Below, one piece after another: positions 26,368 to 35,321 of a stretch of 64,000 nucleotides of DNA. Location of the stretch: positions 1-64,000 of the forward strand of contig CAWGGS010000088.1 in NCBI GenBank assembly GCA_963822095.1, in the 5' to 3' direction. A program made the position numbers and the translations under genes. Source of the stretch: CAWGGS01 sp963822095 (GTDB lineage: Bacteria; Desulfobacterota; Desulfobulbia; Desulfobulbales; Desulfocapsaceae). How positions within the stretch are numbered: position 1 is the stretch's first letter; the number at the start of each line of letters is the position of its first letter. The notes beneath the pieces were generated by a model that worked only from the letters and a program-made list of their open reading frames with translations, did no database searches and was not told the DNA's origin.

Positions 26368-27576
26368 ATGCCATCCATAGCACTTTTTGCTCAAACATTT
26401 ACCGATTACGAACTCTTAGAACAGCTCCTCTCAGCAGAGTTAGATTTTCCTGTAGTAACAGATGGGCATATCATTTCAAATGTTTCAGCTGAAAACAATG
26501 TGGATGAAAAGCACTTGAGAAACACTCTCTATAAGAAGACATCGGTGTTTAATCAGTTCACGCTGGACAAAGAACGACACGTGAATCTGTTGAAAAAAGA
26601 AATTGCCTCTCATCTGTTGAAGCTTACCCAATCCATCCATACCGGTTTTCATACTCTGTTAATCCCTAAAAGTGTAACCCATGTACTCAAGGTTTTAATT
26701 GCCGACGAGAAATCACAGAGAATTGCAAAGGCTGTTGCGGATGGATTTTCCGAAAAAGAAGCGAAAAGGCTTATAAAACAAGACGATATCAGTTCGTACG
26801 CCTGGACGGATTTTCTCTTTCATAAGGAGGCGATCGACCGTTCCCTCTACGACATCGTCCTTCCAGTAAGTCATCAATCTTTAAAAGATTCAGTAAAACT
26901 CATTGTCGAAAATTTTCATAAAACATCGGTTCTTGAGACCAGTGCATCCCAACAGGCCGTGGCGGACATGCTCCTTGCGGCACTGATCGAGGAAGCACTT
27001 TTAAAACAAGGGCACAACGTTGAGGTTATAGCCCATCAAGGCGACATAACACTTGAAGTAAACAAAAGTGTATTTAATTTCAAAGGGTTGACAAACGAAC
27101 TAACTCAAATTGCTCAAGGCATTCCCGGAGTCGTACGCATAGAGGTCATTAAAGGCAAAGAATACCAGACCTCAATTTATCGTAGCCAGCGCTTTGAACT
27201 CCCATCCAAGGTTCTTCTGGTTGATGACGAAAAAGACCTGATACAGACGGTATCCGAACGGTTGATAAGCCGGGATGTTGGGGCTTATGCTGTCTTTGAC
27301 GGACAACAAGCCCTCGACTTCATCGACAACGACACACCTGAAATCATAGTTCTCGACCTTAAAATGCCCGGGATAGACGGCATTGAGGTTTTACGAAGGA
27401 CAAAACTGAATAAACCCGAGATCGAAGTGATCATTCTCACCGGCCATGGGACGGAAGCCGATCGTAAAACATGCCTTGAACTCGGAGCTTATGCCTATCT
27501 ACAAAAACCCGTGGACTTGGAAAAACTCTCAACAACCATTAAGGCCGCAAACGTAAAAATTCGTCAAGCGAAATAG
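26368..27576 (+). CDS. cytidylate-kinase-like / BON / receiver fusion protein
   Basis: The 402-residue protein has three parts. About residues 1-190 follow the cytidylate-kinase-like fold seen in signalling proteins (VLIADEKSQRIAKAVADGFS, EKEAKRLIKQDD, SLYDIVLPVSHQSL). About 195-270 resemble a BON-type domain (KQGHNVEVIAHQGDITLEVN). About 278-400 form a receiver with all key residues (LLVDDEKD, IIVLDLKMPGIDG, LTGHG, LQKPVD). The kinase-like part lacks the GSGG P-loop expected at the N-terminus (IALFAQTFTDYELLEQ instead), so it probably binds but does not phosphorylate. ATG 26368 follows CCAGGAGACAG. It heads the signalling cluster and likely receives phosphate from the Cache kinases downstream. 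Confidence 0.82.
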   Translation: MPSIALFAQTFTDYELLEQLLSAELDFPVVTDGHIISNVSAENNVDEKHLRNTLYKKTSVFNQFTLDKERHVNLLKKEIASHLLKLTQSIHTGFHTLLIPKSVTHVLKVLIADEKSQRIAKAVADGFSEKEAKRLIKQDDISSYAWTDFLFHKEAIDRSLYDIVLPVSHQSLKDSVKLIVENFHKTSVLETSASQQAVADMLLAALIEEALLKQGHNVEVIAHQGDITLEVNKSVFNFKGLTNELTQIAQGIPGVVRIEVIKGKEYQTSIYRSQRFELPSKVLLVDDEKDLIQTVSERLISRDVGAYAVFDGQQALDFIDNDTPEIIVLDLKMPGIDGIEVLRRTKLNKPEIEVIILTGHGTEADRKTCLELGAYAYLQKPVDLEKLSTTIKAANVKIRQAK

Positions 27577-27724
27577 CCTCTTGCAAGATGGGGATTTCGG
27601 TTCAAAATCATGTTCTTGTAGACTCAGAGGCATGCAAAGCCCCTGGGGAGGACGATAACTGAAGGCGTGACCGGACCTCTGGATGGACGAATATATTTTT
27701 CCCTTCTCAACCCTTGCCAACCGA

Positions 27725-27766
27725 CATGAAGAGCAAAGCCAGTCACATGAAGAGCAAAGCCAGTCA
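27725..27766 (+). repeat. 21-bp tandem duplication at a gene start
   Basis: The 21-bp unit (starting ACATGAAGAGCAAAGCC) occurs twice in a row and duplicates the candidate start codon, giving in-frame MKSKASH-MKSKASH. Confidence 0.88.
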
Positions 27767-29411
27767 CTATATCAGACTGCAAAAGGTGCTAACCGCGACC
27801 TTTCTGGTCCTGATAATAATCCCTACCTTAATAATTACCTGGGTTACTGCCGACAGCTCCAGAAAGGCCGCCATCGACCAGATAGAGGATTCCGAGACGC
27901 AGTTGACCAAACATATGAAAGATGTGGTCAGCCTCTACCTCCTCCAAAAGGAAGAAATGCTCGAAAACATCGTGCGCCTCTTTCCTCGGGAATATTTGAA
28001 AGAACAGGCAAATCTCAACACCATTTTCTCGGCAATGAGCAGGAACGGTGAGATCGTTGATCTGCATGCCATTGATTCATCAGGGATGCAGCTTTCCTAT
28101 GTCGGGCCATATCGAAGCAGCATTATCGGCAAGAATTACAATAACGCGCCATGGTTCAAAGAGGTTCTGGTAAGCGGCAAACATATCAGTGATATTTTCG
28201 AAGGATACAGGAATATTCCCCATATTGTCGTGGCAGTGACCGATCCCCTGAAGACCCTTGTTCTGAGGGCCACCATAAACTCGGAGATATTCAACAGCCT
28301 TCTCAATAACGCACAAATCGGGCCGAACGGAGACGCCTTTATCCTGAATACCGCCTCCGAATTTCAAACCCCGAGTTTACAAGGCATCAACAGACTCGAG
28401 CCGCAGGAGAAGACACTGCTCGAACATCACGATGGGACTTCCATTGAGATCATACACTCCTACCTCTATGCCACAACCTGGTTAAAGGATGGGCAATGGC
28501 TTCTGGTTATAAAATCCCGGATCGAAGATTCCCTGGTACCTTATTACCGGAACAGAGAGCGCAACCTTATCATCATTGCGGTGACATCGATCGTCTCCCT
28601 TCTTGCCGCAGTTCTCATCAGTCATTTCATGGTCGTCCGGATTGAGAGGGCTGAGAGAGAAAGGGGCTTTTTGAATCAGCAGATGGTGCAGGTGGAAAAA
28701 ATGGCGGCCATCGGCAGATTGGCAGCGGGTATCGCCCATGAAATCAATAATCCGTTGCAGATGATCACCTCCCAGGCTGGCTGGATCAACGAGTTGCTCG
28801 AGGATGAGGACCCGAACCAATTGAAAAATCGAGATGAATATAGAGAGGCGGTAAAGAAGATAAAATCCCATGTGCATAGGGCAGGCACGGTCACCCACCG
28901 TTTGCTCGGTTTTTCAAAGAAGATGGATAGTCAGCTACAGAATGTCAACATGGCCGAGTTGATCGAGGAGACCATCTCCTTTGTCGAGAACGAAGCCAAA
29001 AACAACAATATCGAGATCAGACGAAAACTCGATCCTGCCCTCCCGTCCACGCTTACAGACGGCCCGCGCCTGCAACAGGTGGTTCTCAATATCTTGAACA
29101 ACAGTATGGACGCCTTGGTCCAAAACGGTTGGATTGAAATAAGCGCTGGAGTTGAAGGCAAGACCCTGGTTATCAGGCTTTCCGACAGCGGGCCCGGGAT
29201 GACCGAAGAGGTTCTGAAGCATATCTTCGACCCGTTCTATACCACCAAATCCCCTGGGAAGGGCACGGGCCTCGGCCTGTCGATCTGTTACAGCATTATG
29301 CAGAAGCTGGGAGGAGAGATCCTCGTTTCCAACCGAAAGGAGGGCGGCGCTCTTTTCACCTTGATTCTGCCCATAGATTCAGCAAAGCAGAAAGAAACAA
29401 CAACTCACTGA
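27726..29411 (+). CDS. membrane histidine kinase with Cache sensor domain
   Basis: The 561-residue kinase has two membrane helices (about 20-40 and 285-310) bracketing a double-Cache type periplasmic sensor (YVGPYRSSIIGKNYNNAPWF). The kinase core follows: H-box AAGIAHEINNPLQM, N-box ILNNSMDAL, G1 LSDSGPGMTEE, G2 GTGLGLSICYSIM. Cache domains usually bind small organic ligands. Two start codons lie in a 21-bp duplication and a TTG at 27714 is also possible, so the N-terminus is uncertain by a few residues. A free receiver follows 33 bp downstream and is the obvious phosphate acceptor. Its sensor closely resembles that of the kinase at 40074. Confidence 0.92.
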   Translation: MKSKASHMKSKASHYIRLQKVLTATFLVLIIIPTLIITWVTADSSRKAAIDQIEDSETQLTKHMKDVVSLYLLQKEEMLENIVRLFPREYLKEQANLNTIFSAMSRNGEIVDLHAIDSSGMQLSYVGPYRSSIIGKNYNNAPWFKEVLVSGKHISDIFEGYRNIPHIVVAVTDPLKTLVLRATINSEIFNSLLNNAQIGPNGDAFILNTASEFQTPSLQGINRLEPQEKTLLEHHDGTSIEIIHSYLYATTWLKDGQWLLVIKSRIEDSLVPYYRNRERNLIIIAVTSIVSLLAAVLISHFMVVRIERAERERGFLNQQMVQVEKMAAIGRLAAGIAHEINNPLQMITSQAGWINELLEDEDPNQLKNRDEYREAVKKIKSHVHRAGTVTHRLLGFSKKMDSQLQNVNMAELIEETISFVENEAKNNNIEIRRKLDPALPSTLTDGPRLQQVVLNILNNSMDALVQNGWIEISAGVEGKTLVIRLSDSGPGMTEEVLKHIFDPFYTTKSPGKGTGLGLSICYSIMQKLGGEILVSNRKEGGALFTLILPIDSAKQKETTTH

Positions 29412-29444
29412 ATAGACACTCTTTTACAAGAAGGAGGGACGCCC

Positions 29445-29852
29445 ATGGCACTTTTTAACCTTCTTATCGTCGATGACGAGCAAGAATTCCGGGAGATGAC
29501 CATCAAGCGTCTGAACAAGAGGAACCTCTTTTGTTACGGCGCGGAAAACGGTGAAGAGGCTCTGGAACAGGTGGCGGAAAACAACATCGATGTAGTGTTG
29601 CTTGATGTCAAGATGCCCGGAATGGATGGGATCATGACCCTGAAGGAAATCAAACGGATAAAACCGACGGTCGAGGTGGTGATGCTCACAGGCCACGCTT
29701 CGGTGGAATCCGGAATCGACGGAATGCGCCTGGGGGCCTTTGATTACTTGATGAAACCCATCGAGCTGGAGCCACTGATCGACAAACTGATAGAAGCCTA
29801 TGAAAAGAAAAAACGGCATCAAGAGAGAATAGAGACGGCAAAAACAAAATAG
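29445..29852 (+). CDS. single-domain response regulator
   Basis: The 135-residue receiver has no output domain: LIVDDEQEFRE acidic pair, VVLLDVKMPGMDG phospho-Asp, MLTGHAS switch Thr region, MKPIE switch Lys. A short charged tail ends the protein. Such proteins act as CheY-like carriers or phosphate sinks. AAGGAGGGACGCCC precedes the ATG. It lies directly after a Cache kinase and before the TSUP transporter, so it may link this kinase to transport control. Confidence 0.9.
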   Translation: MALFNLLIVDDEQEFREMTIKRLNKRNLFCYGAENGEEALEQVAENNIDVVLLDVKMPGMDGIMTLKEIKRIKPTVEVVMLTGHASVESGIDGMRLGAFDYLMKPIELEPLIDKLIEAYEKKKRHQERIETAKTK

Positions 29853-29954
29853 TCTTCGTCTCCGATGACCTGATCCTGCAATTCCCCGGAAGGCTGTTCT
29901 TGGGAGGGCCTTTCGGAAACACGATATAAAAAGTGTACAGCAAAGGAGAATGAA

Positions 29955-31232
29955 ATGAGTTTACTAAACGATCTCAATCAGTTCATGATGTCTGGGGCAA
30001 GAGCCCATGCCCAATGGGAACTGGAGATGTCCAACAACATTTTGCAGAGTCGCAACAGACGGATAATACTTTGCCTGTTGCTTATCCCTATCTTTTTTGG
30101 TGGCATCGCCATCGCCGGAGGAGACGGTGCCGGCCTGCCGCATGTTATCGGCGGCAAATCGGCGTATATGCCGTCTTTTTACACTCCTGTCATATTTTTT
30201 GCCTCGATCTTTGTCGGGCTCTGCGCCGGATTGATCACCGGCTGCATCGGCGCAGGCGGCGGATTCATTATCGCTCCGGCCCTGATGAGTGTGGGCGTCA
30301 AGGGTATCCTTGCTGTTGGTACCGACCTCTTTCATATCTTTGCCAAAGCGATCATGGGCAGTGTCCTCCATAAGAAGCTGGGGAATATCTCGGTCTCCCT
30401 GGCCGTAACCTTTCTTATCGGCTCCATCGTCGGTGCAACGCTTGGCGGTATGCTCAACAGATATCTCTACGACCTCAATCCGGTGCTGAGCGACCTGTTT
30501 ATCACCGCAGTCTATGTCTTAATACTTGGATTCCTCTCTTTTTATGCAATGCTTGATTATTTCAAGGCCCGAAAAGGCGCTGTGGGCTCTTCCGCACCCG
30601 GGGCCGGGGCCGGTGAAACGATACCGTCTCTGGGACAGAAAATACAGTCCGTGCAAATCCCTCCGATGTTGACCTTTGATGAGGGAGTGACTCCCGGCGG
30701 CCGTAAGATCTCCGCAATCTTTTTGCTCCTCAGTGGTTTTCTCGTCGGTGTGACCGCGGCCATTATGGGTGTCGGCGGTGGTTTCCTCACCTTCCCGATC
30801 TTTGTCTATGGGCTTGGTGTCTCTTCCATGACCACCGTGGGTACCGATATATTCCAGATCGTTTTTACAGCCGGTTACGCGTCCATCAGCCAGTATGCCA
30901 TCTTTGGCTTTGTCTTTTATACCCTGGCCATGGGCATGTTGCTCGGCTCGTTGATCGGTGTCCAGGTCGGCTCGTTGATTACAAGGGTCGTCCCCGGAAT
31001 CATGATCCGTGGTTTCTTTGCCCTGGCCGTTTCCGCCGGTTTCATCAACCGGTTCTTCGCCCTGCCGGAAAAACTGCAGAGTCTGAAGATTATTACGATC
31101 GCCAAAGAGACGGGTGCCCTGGTGAACACTGTCGGCAACTGCCTCTTCTTCTTGGCCATCGGCAGCTTCATGGTTTGGGTATTATATGTGTTTTTCAGTA
31201 ATCTCAGCGCATTAAAAACGGAGGGCCATTGA
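29955..31232 (+). CDS. TSUP (TauE/SafE) family anion transporter
   Basis: The 425-residue inner-membrane protein has about eight to nine hydrophobic helices in two homologous halves, each with the family glycine motif (GLCAGLITGCIGAGGGFIIA and TAAIMGVGGGFLTFPIFVYG). TSUP proteins move sulfite, taurine-derived sulfonates, sulfoacetate or related anions. In a sulfate reducer it might export or import a sulfur anion, but the substrate cannot be read from sequence. The next gene starts 2 bp after its stop, so the two are translationally coupled and probably work together. An N-terminal cytosolic stretch of about 35 residues precedes the first helix, which is longer than usual. Confidence 0.9.
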   Translation: MSLLNDLNQFMMSGARAHAQWELEMSNNILQSRNRRIILCLLLIPIFFGGIAIAGGDGAGLPHVIGGKSAYMPSFYTPVIFFASIFVGLCAGLITGCIGAGGGFIIAPALMSVGVKGILAVGTDLFHIFAKAIMGSVLHKKLGNISVSLAVTFLIGSIVGATLGGMLNRYLYDLNPVLSDLFITAVYVLILGFLSFYAMLDYFKARKGAVGSSAPGAGAGETIPSLGQKIQSVQIPPMLTFDEGVTPGGRKISAIFLLLSGFLVGVTAAIMGVGGGFLTFPIFVYGLGVSSMTTVGTDIFQIVFTAGYASISQYAIFGFVFYTLAMGMLLGSLIGVQVGSLITRVVPGIMIRGFFALAVSAGFINRFFALPEKLQSLKIITIAKETGALVNTVGNCLFFLAIGSFMVWVLYVFFSNLSALKTEGH

Positions 31233-31233
31233 T

Positions 31234-31941
31234 ATGAGTATGCAGAAAAAATTAAAAGTCAGAGGAATTCTGATGTTGATCTCTTTCTTTGTCGTCCTGG
31301 GGGTGATCTTCAGTCCGGTATTCCCCGGGAAGTGGGATAATCCCGGAAAGGTGAACGGACTTGACTTTATTGACAATGTATTCAACAGGATATCGAAGGG
31401 ATCATCCTACTTCATCCCGAAAGCACTTAAAGATAGTGAGAAGTTTGCAGGAAAGAAGATTGAGGTGAAGATTAAGGCCGAGAACGAACAGGTGGCTGCC
31501 CAAACCGCAAAACTTTTTGAGGCCGGCGGTGCGCAGGTTGTAGTCACCGGCAAGGAACTGGCAATCCATGGTGATATGGGTCTGATCCTGAAGAGAAGCC
31601 TGAGCGATGCCGATTTTATGTATAAAAATGATGGGAAATCTCTTGCCGAAAAATATGGATTTTCAGAGCAACAGGCTCTCTACAACTGGTGGATGGCCTT
31701 TAAGGAAGTTGGCAGCGATTTGACGAACCAGAAAAAATTCAAGGAAGCCAAAGAGTTCGCCACTATTCAGAAAAAAGCCCTTGAACCCGCTTACAACTAT
31801 TATGGTATAATGGCAAAAGATTGGCAGGAGAACATCACCCTCATTATTGCGGCTTTGGCCTTCTATGTCTTCTATACCCTCTGGTACGGGTTCGGCATTA
31901 TGTATCTCTTTGAAGGATTGGGCCTGAAGATCGGACATTAA
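31234..31941 (+). CDS. conserved membrane protein coupled to TSUP transporter
   Basis: The 235-residue protein has one helix at each end (MLISFFVVLGVIFSPVF and LIIAALAFYVFYTLWYGFGI) with a soluble, probably periplasmic, middle of about 160 residues. The order of coupled genes suggests an accessory subunit of the TSUP transporter. I know it only as a protein repeatedly seen beside TSUP genes in sulfate reducers and cannot name a family with certainty. Confidence 0.75.
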   Translation: MSMQKKLKVRGILMLISFFVVLGVIFSPVFPGKWDNPGKVNGLDFIDNVFNRISKGSSYFIPKALKDSEKFAGKKIEVKIKAENEQVAAQTAKLFEAGGAQVVVTGKELAIHGDMGLILKRSLSDADFMYKNDGKSLAEKYGFSEQQALYNWWMAFKEVGSDLTNQKKFKEAKEFATIQKKALEPAYNYYGIMAKDWQENITLIIAALAFYVFYTLWYGFGIMYLFEGLGLKIGH

Positions 31942-32025
31942 AACAAGTACGTACTTTTCATGACCAGCGGACTGTGGAGGGAGCGTCTCCTCTCTGCAGT
32001 CCACCTTTTTGTTGAAGGATCATCC

Positions 32026-34647
32026 ATGCACCGCATCCTCGCCTTTGTAAAGGATCTCCTGTTTCCTGTCTCCCAGCCGGAGCAGAGTCCCGAAGAACTG
32101 AAAAGCGCCTTTAAAAATCGCTACCGCAACTTCCGCGGTCTGCTGACGGCAAACAACAATGCCCTGCAGGCCATGGCCGAACTGGAAAAGGTCTATTACA
32201 GCAGAGACTCCTACCGGATGGCGACCGTCCGTTCGAAGATCACTACCATACTGGTCAATGTCTATAAGATGATAGGCAATATCCAGGAGATGTCCGCTGG
32301 AAGATACAAAGATCTGGAGACGATTTTCGAAACGATCAGCCAGGATCTTGATGCGATCATTGAAAAAAAATTGAGTCCAGTCCAGGGCCCTCTTGTCCTG
32401 CCACTCTCGGAGGTGGATAAAAAAGTGAAGAGCGAGGCCGGGGAAAAGATGGCCAACCTTGGTGAGGTGTCGCATCTGCCCGGCTGCCTTGTTCCTCAGG
32501 GCTTTGTGGTCACGGCTTCGGCCACCAGGCATTTCCTGGGCTCCGGGCACATTGGCGAGATCAATCGGCGCCTGCAGCTGCTGGATCCCGACAATCTGGA
32601 TGACATGCTCAAGACCTGCGAAGAAATCAGGAAGATTGTCCATGAGACCCCCTTGCCGCAGGACCTTGAAGAACTGCTGCATGTCCATTACTCCCGCCTG
32701 GAGAAGGCCACATTCCCGGGTTGCCGGGTGGCCTTGCGTTCAAGCGCCCTTGGTGAAGATACAGCAGGTGTCTCCTTTGCCGGACTCTACCGTACTGAAC
32801 TTGATGTCGACAGGGATTCTCTGGTTACAGCCTACAAGGAGATCATTGCCAGCAAATACGGAGCAAAGGCCATCGCCTACCGGCGCAAACGAGGCTACCG
32901 ACATGAGGATATGGAGATGTGTGTCGGTTGTCTGGTCATGGTTGATGCCCTGGTCAGCGGGGTGACCTATTCCCGGGATCCCGGAGAGGAAGAGAGCGAG
33001 GTGATCCGTATCAATGCCATCTCCGGCATAGCCAAGGGTGTGGTTGACGGCACCACGATGACTGATCTCTTTCTGGTCAGTCGCGAGAAGCCCCATGCGG
33101 TGGTCTACAGTGAAATGCGGCAGAACTCGGATAAACTTCCGGTTCAACATGCCGCCGCCTCATCTCTCACCTATGCTCAGATCAGAAAACTGGCAGAGAC
33201 GGCCCTTCTTCTGGAAAACCATTTCGGTCAGCCGCAGGATATTGAATGGTCTTTCGACCATCAGGGAGTGCTTCATGTCCTGCAGAGCAGACCGATGTTA
33301 ATCGGTCATGTGGTGGGGGGGGGCGATAGCCCTGCTCTTGAGTCCACGAAGGAGACTGGAGAAAAGCCTTTTCTTTACGGAGGGATTGCCGCCAGTGAAG
33401 GGATTGCCTGCGGTGAAGTCTTCCGGGTAGATTCAACAGCGGAAATGCTGAGTTTCCCGAAGGGGGCGGTGCTGGTATTGAAATATCCCCTGCCCGACTG
33501 GGCCCCACTTTTAAGTCAGGCTTCCGCGGTGATCGCTGAAAACGGCAGCGAGGCCGGGCATTTGGCCACCGTTTCACGGGAATTCGGCATCCCTGCTCTT
33601 TTCAGTCTGACGGAAGCGATGACCACCCTGGTCAACGGCGAGACAATCACGGTGAACGCCACTGCCCGTGCCGTATATCGGGGATGTCGGCGGGATCTGC
33701 TTAGAAAGAAAGCGGTGAAGAAGGATATCATGGCCGGGAGTCCGGTACAGCGAATACTGACCGAAGCCTTACAGCATATAACGCCGCTCAATCTCAATGA
33801 TCCCAACTCGCCGCAATTCAAGGCATCATGGTGCGAGACCCTGCATGATATCACCCGATTCTGTCATGAGAAATCGGTTTCCGAGATGTTCAAGTTCGGG
33901 CAAGAGCATCATTTTGATCGAGCAACCGCCAAACGATTGGTGGGCAAGGTACCACTGGAGTGGTGGGTTATCGACTTGGCGGATGGTTTCAGAGAGGGAA
34001 CAAGCTATGAGGACAAGACGGTCCGCATCGAGAATATCGTCTCGGTGCCGATGCTGGCAATCTGGCAGGGTATTTCGGCTTTTCCCTGGGCTGGACCGCC
34101 GCCGGTCAGCGTTCGGGGTTTCGGCTCCATTATCTTTCAATCCACCATGCGGCCTGACCTTGATCCTGCCGTGGCCTCAGCCCTAACCACAAAAAATTAC
34201 TTCCTGATCTCAAAAAACTTCTGCAACTTGAGCGTGCGATTGGGGTATCATTACGCTATGATCGAAGCCTATGTCAGCGATCTTCTGACCGAGAGTTATG
34301 TGACCTTCCGTTTCAAAGGCGGGGCGGCCGATACGAAGCGCAAGGCGGTACGGGCAAAACTCCTGGGTGATATCCTGCAAGACTTCGATTTCCGGGTGGA
34401 GCTGCGCTCGGATGCGCTGCTGGCCAGGCTCAAGAAACAGTCGATGGAGTATCTCCAGAAGCGTCTACAAATCCTCGGCTATCTGATCCTGCATGCCCGC
34501 CAACTGGATATGGTCATGAACAGGCCAGAGGCAGTTGAGCAGTACAAGGAAAAGTTTCTGGCCGATATCGGAGAAATGCTGGCCGAACATACACTACCTA
34601 CCCTTGCGGAGTCCGTAAATGGTGAACAACAAACTCTTACTGGTTGA
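32026..34647 (+). CDS. PEP-synthase-like phosphotransferase with unusual C-terminus
   Basis: The 873-residue protein combines a helical N-terminal 130 residues, an ATP-grasp domain of the PPDK/PEP synthase type (NLGEVSHLPGCLVPQGFVVT, RVALRSSALGEDTAGVSFAG, DIEWSFDHQGVLHVLQSRPM) and a mobile phosphohistidine domain (NGSEAGHLATVSREFGIPAL, His512). The catalytic His is kept. The usual C-terminal PEP/pyruvate TIM barrel is not recognisable; instead about 290 residues of a different kind follow (FLISKNFCNLSVRLGYHYAM, then VTFRFKGGAADTKRK). It probably phosphorylates an acceptor other than pyruvate. ATG 32026 follows GAAGGATCATCC. The next receiver gene overlaps its end by 29 bp. Confidence 0.85.
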   Translation: MHRILAFVKDLLFPVSQPEQSPEELKSAFKNRYRNFRGLLTANNNALQAMAELEKVYYSRDSYRMATVRSKITTILVNVYKMIGNIQEMSAGRYKDLETIFETISQDLDAIIEKKLSPVQGPLVLPLSEVDKKVKSEAGEKMANLGEVSHLPGCLVPQGFVVTASATRHFLGSGHIGEINRRLQLLDPDNLDDMLKTCEEIRKIVHETPLPQDLEELLHVHYSRLEKATFPGCRVALRSSALGEDTAGVSFAGLYRTELDVDRDSLVTAYKEIIASKYGAKAIAYRRKRGYRHEDMEMCVGCLVMVDALVSGVTYSRDPGEEESEVIRINAISGIAKGVVDGTTMTDLFLVSREKPHAVVYSEMRQNSDKLPVQHAAASSLTYAQIRKLAETALLLENHFGQPQDIEWSFDHQGVLHVLQSRPMLIGHVVGGGDSPALESTKETGEKPFLYGGIAASEGIACGEVFRVDSTAEMLSFPKGAVLVLKYPLPDWAPLLSQASAVIAENGSEAGHLATVSREFGIPALFSLTEAMTTLVNGETITVNATARAVYRGCRRDLLRKKAVKKDIMAGSPVQRILTEALQHITPLNLNDPNSPQFKASWCETLHDITRFCHEKSVSEMFKFGQEHHFDRATAKRLVGKVPLEWWVIDLADGFREGTSYEDKTVRIENIVSVPMLAIWQGISAFPWAGPPPVSVRGFGSIIFQSTMRPDLDPAVASALTTKNYFLISKNFCNLSVRLGYHYAMIEAYVSDLLTESYVTFRFKGGAADTKRKAVRAKLLGDILQDFDFRVELRSDALLARLKKQSMEYLQKRLQILGYLILHARQLDMVMNRPEAVEQYKEKFLADIGEMLAEHTLPTLAESVNGEQQTLTG

Positions 34648-35005
34648 TGATGAGGCCGACTTTCGTGAAATCATGGCCAAATTTTTTTCACGGCGCCGGA
34701 TAGACTTTGAAACGGCTGGTGGGTGTATGGAGGCATTGGACCAGCTTGGTAAAGACATCTTTGATGTGGTGATTATGGATGTGAGCATGCCGGGACTGGA
34801 CGGGATACAATGCATGGCCGAGATAAAAAAAATCCGCCCCGCGACGGAAGTCATCATCCTGACCGGCAATGCCTCGATCAATACAGGCCTGATCGGCATG
34901 AAAAGGGGGGCCTTTGATTATTGTCTTAAACCCATCGACTTCGATGAGCTTATGGAAAAAATTATCCTGGCCCGGGAGAAGGCTTCAGGGAAATCAAGCC
35001 CCTGA
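34619..35005 (+). CDS. single-domain response regulator
   Basis: The 128-residue receiver has the acidic pair LLVDDEADF, phospho-Asp VVIMDVSMPGLDG, switch Thr in ILTGNAS and Lys in CLKPID. No output domain. Its start lies within the end of the PEP-synthase-like gene, so the two are co-translated. It ends the first half of the signalling cluster, with mobile element copy 4 just after it. Confidence 0.9.
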   Translation: MVNNKLLLVDDEADFREIMAKFFSRRRIDFETAGGCMEALDQLGKDIFDVVIMDVSMPGLDGIQCMAEIKKIRPATEVIILTGNASINTGLIGMKRGAFDYCLKPIDFDELMEKIILAREKASGKSSP

Positions 35006-35031
35006 GATTTTCCGGCTGCTATCCTTTTTTC

Positions 35032-35301
35032 GGTTCATCCGAATGAAGCGTACTTTTGAAAGCTGAAAAGGGCAATCCGGCAGAGTGCATCACTTCTGGA
35101 CACTCCTCTGCGGCCTCATCGCCGGTACACAACGGCTGACGGAGGCCGTCCCTCGCCTGCTGTCAGGTGCGGACGGTCCTATCCGCACCCCTCTCCCTCC
35201 GGGCCTTGTTTGGAACACCTTCGGACCTCCGCGAGGCATCCTTCAGAGATGCCCTCCGCCTCCCCGCGTTATAGATAAGTACTCTTAAATCCGGAAGAAC
35301 C
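35032..35301 (+). mobile_element. MITE-like element, copy 4 (270 bp)
   Basis: The left end GGTTCATCCGAATGAAGCGT and the right end CCGGAAGAACC form the family terminal repeats. The interior is nearly identical to copy 1 with a few insertions. Flanking bases CTTTTTTC and CTTTTTTT agree at 7 of 8 positions, a weaker duplication in homopolymer sequence. It sits directly after the plus-strand receiver gene and before a minus-strand gene. Confidence 0.85.
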
Positions 35302-35321
35302 CTTTTTTTAATGGCAGACGG

